Of a DNA stretch of 5,692 nucleotides, positions 1 through 4,884 are shown piece after piece. The notes beneath the pieces are model-generated. The model was not told the origin of the DNA and did not search any database. It worked only from the letters and a program-made list of their open reading frames with translations. Every line of letters begins with the position of its first letter. Within the stretch, counting starts at the first letter, position 1. The stretch comes from Thermoplasmatota archaeon (GTDB lineage: Archaea; Thermoplasmatota; Thermoplasmata; Halarchaeoplasmatales; Halarchaeoplasmataceae): NCBI GenBank assembly GCA_018610025.1, contig JAHENW010000187.1:1-5692 (forward strand). Reading direction: 5' to 3'. The position numbers and the translations under genes were made by a program.

Positions 1-10
1 AAGGAGGGAT
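1..10 (+). promoter_or_regulatory. Ribosome-binding site for mvhD, overlapping a probable upstream stop codon
   Basis: GGAGGGAT at 3-10 lies just before the ATG at 14 and supports that start. Read from base 1, the codons AAG GAG GGA TAA give an in-frame stop at 10-12. The same arrangement, GAG GAG GGA TAA, forms the end of the iron-sulfur gene at 4871-4882. This suggests, without proving it, that another coding sequence ends here one base before mvhD and that the operon continues to the left. Confidence 0.6.
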
Positions 11-13
11 AAG

Positions 14-451
14 ATGGGGGGAAATGAAGACTTTGAACCTCAGATAATAGCATTCCTGTGTAACTGGTGCAGTTACGCCGGTGCTGACCTTGCAGGTGTG
101 AGCAGAGAACAGTATCCTCCAAACATATTGAACGTCAAAGTGATGTGTTCTTCCCGGGTATCTCCCGAACACATCTTTAGATCGTTCAAAAAAGGAGCTG
201 ATGGAGTATTGATCGCAGGGTGCCACCCCGGAGACTGCCATTACATCGATGGGAACTACAAGACGATAAGGAAAACCAACCTGATGTGGAAGATGCTTGA
301 AGACATGGGGATAGACCCGGATAGGCTCAGACTGGAATGGATATCCTCCGCCGAAGGTGGGAAATTCGCCAGGGTGATGGAGGAGATGACCGAAGAGATA
401 AGAGAGATAGGTCCGCTAGAATTTGACGGTAAAAAGGTGGTTGAAGAATGA
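14..451 (+). CDS. mvhD: F420-non-reducing hydrogenase iron-sulfur subunit D (MvhD)
   Basis: This 145-residue cytoplasmic protein is the electron-transfer subunit that, in the methanogen Mvh-Hdr complex, links the [NiFe]-hydrogenase to the flavoprotein HdrA through a [2Fe-2S] cluster. The five cysteines expected of the MvhD/FlpD family are present: Cys16-x2-Cys19, Cys45 and Cys70-x4-Cys75 (in GCHPGDCHY). The length is normal for a stand-alone MvhD; in other organisms the domain is often fused to HdrA. There is no signal peptide or membrane segment. The ATG at 14 follows a good Shine-Dalgarno sequence. The stop overlaps the mvhG start as ATGA, so the two genes are probably translationally coupled. 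Its usual partner HdrA is not in this window. The family is secure; the physical partner is inferred. Confidence 0.95.
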   Translation: MGGNEDFEPQIIAFLCNWCSYAGADLAGVSREQYPPNILNVKVMCSSRVSPEHIFRSFKKGADGVLIAGCHPGDCHYIDGNYKTIRKTNLMWKMLEDMGIDPDRLRLEWISSAEGGKFARVMEEMTEEIREIGPLEFDGKKVVEE

Positions 452-1425
452 GCGATAAGAAGAAGATCGGTTTTTACTGGACTGGATCCTGCGGAGGATG
501 CCAGGTCAGTATATTGGATATAGACGAAATGCTTTTAGACATCGTCGAGCAGGCCGAGATTGTGTTCTGGCCATGTGCCATGGATCCCAAGTACGAGGAC
601 GTAAAAGCTATGGATGAGAACGAGATAGACATCATGTTCATAAACGGGTCCATAAGGCTCGACGAGAACAAGGAGATGGTTGAACTATTGAGGGAGAAGG
701 CAAATGAAGTCGTGGCCTACGGATCCTGCGCATGCAACGGCGGTCTTTTCGGCCTGGGCAACCTTTTCAGTAAAAACGAACTACTAGAGAAAGGTTATAC
801 TAACAAGTCCACTGACGAAGGTCCGTTTCCACAGAAGATCACGGAAGTCGACGAGGGAGAACTTGAATTAACAGAGATGCTGGATCATATCAAGCCCCTT
901 GACGAGCATATAGATGTCGAGTACTATCTTCCTGGATGTCCGCCTCTGCCCACCCAACTTGAAGATGCTCTGCCGGCACTTTTAGATGACGATATAGAGG
1001 TAGGAAAAAAAGACCTGATCAACGATAAGAGCGTCTGTGATCCGTGCCCCATGGAGAGGGAAGAGAAAGAGATAGAGAGATTGATCCCAATACAGGAAGC
1101 GACCGATATAGACCCTGATGAATGTTTATTGGATCAGGGTGTTCTGTGCATGGGTCCCGCTACTGCAGGTATGTGCGAAGCCCCCTGTACAGAGGTGGGA
1201 TATCCCTGTGTGGGCTGTAACGGCCCGGTAAAAGGTGTCGAAGACCAGGGGGGTAGGATGGCTTCTGCACTGGCGTCAGTGATAAGTATAGAGGGGGAGG
1301 AGCGAAAAACGGAAGAGGAGATAAGAGAGGCCATGGATAGCGTGAGAGACCCCACGGGCAGTTTCTACATGTTCAGTCTGCCCGGCAGTATAATGCAGTA
1401 TCGAAGAGGTGATCTAGATGAGTGA
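448..1425 (+). CDS. mvhG: F420-non-reducing [NiFe]-hydrogenase small subunit (MvhG)
   Basis: This 325-residue small subunit carries electrons from the [NiFe] site through three iron-sulfur clusters. The N-terminal domain has the proximal-cluster ligands Cys15 and Cys18 (SCGGCQ), Cys94 (YGSCAC) and Cys164 (PGCPP). The C-terminal part has eight further cysteines for two [4Fe-4S] clusters: 197, 200, 226, 234, 243, 247, 254 and 257, with the family-typical CMGPAT and PCVGCNGP segments. There is no twin-arginine signal or membrane anchor, so it is a cytoplasmic group 3 enzyme. The start is the ATG of the ATGA overlap with mvhD, preceded by AGGTGGT at 435-441. It overlaps mvhA by 8 bases. By hand count the protein has about 71 Asp+Glu against 28 Lys+Arg, which is unusually acidic. 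Confidence 0.96.
   Translation: MSDKKKIGFYWTGSCGGCQVSILDIDEMLLDIVEQAEIVFWPCAMDPKYEDVKAMDENEIDIMFINGSIRLDENKEMVELLREKANEVVAYGSCACNGGLFGLGNLFSKNELLEKGYTNKSTDEGPFPQKITEVDEGELELTEMLDHIKPLDEHIDVEYYLPGCPPLPTQLEDALPALLDDDIEVGKKDLINDKSVCDPCPMEREEKEIERLIPIQEATDIDPDECLLDQGVLCMGPATAGMCEAPCTEVGYPCVGCNGPVKGVEDQGGRMASALASVISIEGEERKTEEEIREAMDSVRDPTGSFYMFSLPGSIMQYRRGDLDE
1406..1414 (+). promoter_or_regulatory. Strong Shine-Dalgarno site for mvhA inside mvhG
   Basis: GAGGTGATC is a nine-base match to the complement of the conserved 16S rRNA 3' end. It stops three bases before the mvhA ATG at 1418. It lies within the last codons of mvhG, so it fixes the start that overlaps the mvhG stop and suggests strong, coupled translation of the large subunit. 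Confidence 0.8.
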
Positions 1426-2899
1426 AGAGATAAATGACGAAAATAAGATATCGATCGATCCGATAACCAGATTGGAGGGGCATGGAAAAATCGAGATATT
1501 TTTGAACGAGAACAAGGACGTCGAGAACGCTTACCTGCAGGTCCCCGAATACAAGGGCTTCGAGAAGTTCTGCGAGGGGAGAAAAGCGGAAGACATGCCC
1601 AACATCACCAATAGGATTTGTGGTGTGTGTCCAGAAGCTCACCATATCGCCTCGACGAAGGCCTTAGATAACGCCTACGGTGTAGAGCCGTCAGAGGCCT
1701 CTAAAAAACTCAGAGAATTATTTTACAACGCCTATATCTATGCTGACCACATCCTTCACTTCTATTACCTGGCGAGCCCTGACTTTTTGGTCGGTGTAGA
1801 TGCGCCGCGAGAGGCACGCAATATCTTGGGAGTCATACAGGAAGTCGGAGAGGAGATAGGAAAAAAAGTGATAAAACAGAGAGGAAAAGGTCAAAAGATA
1901 GTGAGGATGCTGGCGGGAAAATCTGTACATCCGGCCTTCGGCATCGCAGGCGGTGTCTCCAAGTCGCTGGATGAGGAAGAAAGGGACGAGCTTTTGGACA
2001 TGACCAGCGACATGGTTGATTTCGCTCAGTTCACCCTTGACCTGTTCAAGGACAAGGTCCTCACCGAGTACGAGCAGACGATAAAAGAAGACAGGTTGGA
2101 GACGTACAGCATGGGCCTGCTGGATGACGGAAAGCTGAGTCACACCGGCGGAGAGGTAAATGTGGTTGATCCAGAGGGAGATCACTTTACTTCGTTTTCG
2201 GGAGCGGACTACATGGATGTGATAAGAGAGCACAAGGAGCCTTACACCTACATCAAATTCCCTTACCTCAAGGAAGTGGGTTGGAACGGTTTCGAGGATG
2301 GAAAGGATTCCGGCGTGTACCGGGTAGGACCTCTCGGTCGAATAAACGCCGCCGACGGTATGAAGACGGATCTGGCACAGGAGAAATACGATGAGATGTT
2401 CGACGCCCTTGGTTATCCGGTCCATTCGACCCTGGCGTATCACTGGGCCAGGCTGATAGAAGTGGTGCAGGCGGCTGAGCTGCTTGAATCGCTTGCAAAG
2501 GACGACGACATCATGAGTGATAATATAAGGAACGAGCCAGAGGAACCGGGAAGTGGTGTGGGTATAGTCGAGGCCGCTAGAGGAACGCTCATCCACGATT
2601 ACGAGCTCACGGAAGACGGTCTCATGGATAACGTCAACCTCATCGTAGCGACGGTTCACAACGCATCCTGCATATCCATGAGCGTCAGGGATGCGGCGGA
2701 GAAGTACGTGGACGGCGGAAACGTTCAGCAGGGGATGATGAACAGCGTGGAGAGATCTTTCAGAGCCTATGATCCCTGCCTTGCATGTGCTACCCACGCC
2801 GCCATGGGGGAGACGCCCATGAAGGTGACACTTTACGATGAAAAGGGTGAGGAGTACAAGGAGATGAGTCAGGGACTGGATCAAAGGGGTGAAGAGTGA
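1418..2899 (+). CDS. mvhA: F420-non-reducing [NiFe]-hydrogenase large subunit (MvhA)
   Basis: This 493-residue catalytic subunit of a cytoplasmic group 3c-like [NiFe]-hydrogenase oxidises H2 at the nickel-iron centre. The N-terminal metal motif is RICGVCPEAH (Cys68, Cys71, His75). The C-terminal motif is DPCLACATH (Cys454, Cys457, His460), with cysteine and not selenocysteine at both nickel positions. The conserved Glu20 sits in DPITRLEGHG. The 33 residues after His460 match the tail that a maturation protease normally removes after this histidine. The outer-sphere arginine is Arg388, but the usual EAPRG motif reads EAARG, with Ala387 replacing the canopy proline. Length is normal for the family. 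The start is supported by a near-ideal ribosome-binding site, and the gene overlaps its neighbours on both sides. Confidence 0.97.
   Translation: MSEEINDENKISIDPITRLEGHGKIEIFLNENKDVENAYLQVPEYKGFEKFCEGRKAEDMPNITNRICGVCPEAHHIASTKALDNAYGVEPSEASKKLRELFYNAYIYADHILHFYYLASPDFLVGVDAPREARNILGVIQEVGEEIGKKVIKQRGKGQKIVRMLAGKSVHPAFGIAGGVSKSLDEEERDELLDMTSDMVDFAQFTLDLFKDKVLTEYEQTIKEDRLETYSMGLLDDGKLSHTGGEVNVVDPEGDHFTSFSGADYMDVIREHKEPYTYIKFPYLKEVGWNGFEDGKDSGVYRVGPLGRINAADGMKTDLAQEKYDEMFDALGYPVHSTLAYHWARLIEVVQAAELLESLAKDDDIMSDNIRNEPEEPGSGVGIVEAARGTLIHDYELTEDGLMDNVNLIVATVHNASCISMSVRDAAEKYVDGGNVQQGMMNSVERSFRAYDPCLACATHAAMGETPMKVTLYDEKGEEYKEMSQGLDQRGEE
2886..2892 (+). promoter_or_regulatory. Ribosome-binding site for hdrC
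   Basis: GGGGTGA near the end of mvhA places its GGTGA core six bases before the ATG at 2899. It is only three bases before the alternative GTG at 2896. The other starts in this operon have four to six bases after this core, which favours the ATG. Confidence 0.55.
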
Positions 2900-3294
2900 T
2901 GGAAGTGAAGAGGAGTGAAAAGGACAGGGAGTTCGTAGACAAAGTGGAAGAACTATCCGGCGAGTCGGTCAACGCGTGTATCCGGTGCGGTACGTGCTCC
3001 GCCGGCTGCCCCTTCGTAAAGGAGATGGATGTTCTTCCAGAACGTATATTCAAGCGGGTCGTTTTGGGTGACAAGGAGGGCATATTGGAGAAGAACACCA
3101 TGTGGATATGTGCCGCGTGCTATACCTGCAGCGTGCGCTGTCCCAGAGATATAGACATAGCCAGCATCATGGAAGCGGTGAGACAGATAGTGCTGAGAGA
3201 TAATGTCGATAAGGTGGAAGTGGAAGAGGTAGAAAACCTGCAGGACCTACCGCAGCTTGCGGTGGTCGGCTGCTTTAGGAAAGAAACTGGGTGA
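2899..3294 (+). CDS. hdrC: Heterodisulfide-reductase-like iron-sulfur subunit C (HdrC)
   Basis: This 131-residue soluble ferredoxin-like subunit relays electrons from HdrA to the catalytic subunit HdrB in the methanogen complex. It has two complete [4Fe-4S] motifs: Cys27-x2-Cys30-x2-Cys33-x3-Cys37-Pro and Cys71-x2-Cys74-x2-Cys77-x3-Cys81-Pro. The C-terminus LPQLAVVGCFRKETG resembles the end of methanogen HdrC as I remember it, so the protein appears complete although shorter than many HdrC proteins (around 180-190 residues). I chose the ATG at 2899, which shares TGATG with the mvhA stop; a GTG at 2896 would add one residue. It lies directly before hdrB, the usual hdrCB order. A generic HdrC/GlpC-like dicluster protein is the alternative, but the context argues for HdrC. 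Confidence 0.92.
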   Translation: MEVKRSEKDREFVDKVEELSGESVNACIRCGTCSAGCPFVKEMDVLPERIFKRVVLGDKEGILEKNTMWICAACYTCSVRCPRDIDIASIMEAVRQIVLRDNVDKVEVEEVENLQDLPQLAVVGCFRKETG

Positions 3295-3295
3295 T
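3289..3295 (+). promoter_or_regulatory. Ribosome-binding site for hdrB containing the hdrC stop codon
   Basis: GGGTGAT spans the hdrC stop TGA (3292-3294) and precedes the ATG at 3299 by three bases. It decides the hdrB start against a TTG at 3257, which would add 14 residues unrelated to the HdrB N-terminus. Confidence 0.7.
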
Positions 3296-3298
3296 AAA

Positions 3299-4162
3299 AT
3301 GGAGGACGGTCTGCTTTACTACCCGGGATGTACTTTAAAAACGAAGGCTAGCGATTATGAAGAAAGTGCCAAGGCGGTTATGGAGAAGTTGGGACGTCCT
3401 TTGGTTGAGATGGACGACTGGTACTGCTGTGGAGCAGTTCAGTCACTTTCAACGGACGACATAATGCACCAGATAGCTCCCATCCGGACCCTCTGCTGTG
3501 CCCAGGAACAGGGTGAGACCGAGGTCGTCACGCTCTGTGATATGTGTTTCAACGTGCTGAGAAGAGCGAATACCAGAGCCAAGGAGAACGAAGACGACCT
3601 TGAGACAATGAATGAATTCTTGGATGAAGACCCTGATTATGAAGGTAACGTAGAGACATACCATCTCTTCGAGATATTGAGAGATATGAAGGACGAGATA
3701 GAGAAGGCGGTGAAGAGACCGCTGGATGACCTCAAGATAGCTCCCTACTACGGCTGCATGCTCCTCAGGCCCAGCGAGGTGGCCATAGACGATACTGAGG
3801 ATCCCCAGATAATGGAAGATATGCTCGAACTGCTGGGTGCTGAGGTCATAGAGAATCCGAAGAGAACGGAGTGCTGCGGCTCGTACCACACAGTCAACCG
3901 ATCGGATATCGTCGAGAAGAGGGTGGAAGATATAGTGGGGAGGGCCGTCGAGGACGGGGCCGACGCTATAGCGCTCTCGTGCCCCTTGTGTCAATTCAAC
4001 CTTGATTATCATCAGCGGGCCACCGAATTCGAGGTGCCCGTCTTTTACCTTACAGAACTGATGGCCCTAGCTTTCGGGCTGGATATAGGAAAGGAGATTG
4101 GAATGAAGAAACATAGAGTTGAGCCTAATGCCCTTCTAAAGGAGAAGGGATACATGGAGTGA
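3299..4162 (+). CDS. hdrB: Heterodisulfide-reductase-like catalytic subunit B (HdrB)
   Basis: This 287-residue protein is of HdrB type, the subunit that in methanogens reduces CoM-S-S-CoB at two noncubane [4Fe-4S] clusters. Both CCG domains are intact. The first has Cys11, Cys43-Cys44, Cys80 and Cys83 (spacing 31, then 35, then CxxC). The second has Cys153, Cys192-Cys193, Cys228 and Cys231 (38, 34, CxxC). The N-terminus YYPGCTLKTKA is typical. An extra Cys66-Cys67 pair lies outside the motifs. No membrane segment is seen, which separates it from HdrD of membrane complexes. The start is the ATG four bases after the hdrC stop. Family membership is secure. Whether the substrate is CoM-S-S-CoB, another disulfide, or the thiols used by thiol:fumarate reductase cannot be decided from sequence. 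Confidence 0.94.
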   Translation: MEDGLLYYPGCTLKTKASDYEESAKAVMEKLGRPLVEMDDWYCCGAVQSLSTDDIMHQIAPIRTLCCAQEQGETEVVTLCDMCFNVLRRANTRAKENEDDLETMNEFLDEDPDYEGNVETYHLFEILRDMKDEIEKAVKRPLDDLKIAPYYGCMLLRPSEVAIDDTEDPQIMEDMLELLGAEVIENPKRTECCGSYHTVNRSDIVEKRVEDIVGRAVEDGADAIALSCPLCQFNLDYHQRATEFEVPVFYLTELMALAFGLDIGKEIGMKKHRVEPNALLKEKGYME

Positions 4163-4164
4163 TC
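4156..4164 (+). promoter_or_regulatory. Ribosome-binding site for the Frd-type iron-sulfur gene
   Basis: GGAGTGATC resembles the ideal GGAGGTGATC with one G missing. It includes the hdrB stop TGA (4160-4162) and ends four bases before the ATG at 4169, supporting that start and coupling the two genes. Confidence 0.6.
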
Positions 4165-4168
4165 TGAT

Positions 4169-4882
4169 ATGGCGGAAAATGAAGATGAAGAACAAGAGAT
4201 GATCGAAATATTTGCCATGGGAAAGAAGTACGAGGTCCCTAAAGGACTCACGATAATGACGGCGCTGGAATATGCAGGATATAAGTTCGTCCGGGGATGC
4301 GGTTGCAGAGGGGGCTTCTGCGGTGCCTGTGCAACTGTATTCAGGAAGAAAGACGAATACAAGCTGAGGATGGACTTGGCCTGCCAGACTGCAGCCGAAG
4401 ACGGTATGTATCTGGTACAGCTACCCTTCGTACCCGCGGTCAGAGAGGAATACGATATAGAAGAGGTCGATCCCGAAGAGCACGATAACGTGCTGCTGGA
4501 CTACTATCCAGAGATAGCTAGATGTGTTTCATGCAACACTTGTACAAAATCATGTCCGCAGGACCTCGACGTCATGGATTTCGTGCAGGCCGCGCTTAGA
4601 GGAGATATAGAGCGGACGGCTGATCTCTCCTTCGACTGTATACAGTGTGGACTGTGCACAATAAGGTGTCCGGCGGATATCAAGCATTACCACCTTGCAC
4701 AGATGGCTAGGAGGATACACGGGAAGTACAATCAGGAATACAGCGATGAACTGCAGAAGCGTTTAGAGGAGATCGAAGAGGGGAAATACGACGAAAAGAT
4801 GAAGGAGTTGATAGAGATGTGTGAAGAAGATCTTAGAGAAAGGTATGAAGAAAGAGATATGCAAGGAGAAGAGGAGGGATAA
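4169..4882 (+). CDS. Fumarate-reductase/TfrB-like iron-sulfur protein, [2Fe-2S] plus two [4Fe-4S]
   Basis: This 237-residue soluble electron carrier has SdhB/FrdB-like layout. Residues 11-90 form a plant-type ferredoxin domain with Cys46-x4-Cys51-x2-Cys54 and Cys72; Cys44 is an additional nearby cysteine. Residues 115-175 carry two complete [4Fe-4S] motifs, Cys119/122/125/129 and Cys157/160/163/167. This differs from classical SdhB, where one site is a [3Fe-4S] cluster facing quinone. Residues 188-237 form a charged, probably helical, acidic tail. It corresponds to the N-terminal half of methanogen TfrB; the CCG half of TfrB is missing, and the preceding hdrB supplies such domains separately. 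It probably passes electrons to or from the flavoprotein encoded next. From memory, similar proteins occur in Hdr-linked clusters of anaerobic bacteria. The exact partner and direction of flow are inferred. Confidence 0.88.
   Translation: MAENEDEEQEMIEIFAMGKKYEVPKGLTIMTALEYAGYKFVRGCGCRGGFCGACATVFRKKDEYKLRMDLACQTAAEDGMYLVQLPFVPAVREEYDIEEVDPEEHDNVLLDYYPEIARCVSCNTCTKSCPQDLDVMDFVQAALRGDIERTADLSFDCIQCGLCTIRCPADIKHYHLAQMARRIHGKYNQEYSDELQKRLEEIEEGKYDEKMKELIEMCEEDLRERYEERDMQGEEEG
4873..4880 (+). promoter_or_regulatory. Ribosome-binding site for the flavoprotein gene
   Basis: GGAGGGAT lies in the final codons of the iron-sulfur gene, overlaps the first base of its TAA stop, and ends four bases before the ATG at 4885. 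It is the same octamer seen before mvhD at 3-10. Confidence 0.65.
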
Positions 4883-4884
4883 TC

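Noticed and set aside
2771..2797. Possible selenocysteine at the nickel-binding motif, as in Vhu/Fru hydrogenases
   Set aside because: Both positions of the C-terminal motif are ordinary TGC/TGT cysteine codons and no in-frame TGA interrupts the gene.
1718..2884. 388-codon open frame on the minus strand
   Set aside because: It lies wholly opposite mvhA, whose protein carries all hydrogenase motifs. The antisense product has no recognisable domain and looks like a codon-bias shadow.
2896..2898. GTG start for hdrC
   Set aside because: The next codon is an ATG with better spacing from the GGTGA core and the common TGATG overlap. The difference is only one residue, so this stays a preference.
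3257..3298. Upstream TTG start for hdrB
   Set aside because: It would add 14 residues from within hdrC without homology to HdrB; the ATG at 3299 has a well-placed ribosome-binding site and gives the expected N-terminus.
3308..3991. HdrD/GlpC-like membrane-linked subunit as an alternative for the CCG protein
   Set aside because: The protein lacks the N-terminal ferredoxin domain of HdrD, has HdrB length, and follows hdrC directly.
3449..4012. 187-codon open frame on the minus strand opposite hdrB
   Set aside because: The sense frame encodes both intact CCG motifs; the antisense frame has no family features or ribosome-binding context.
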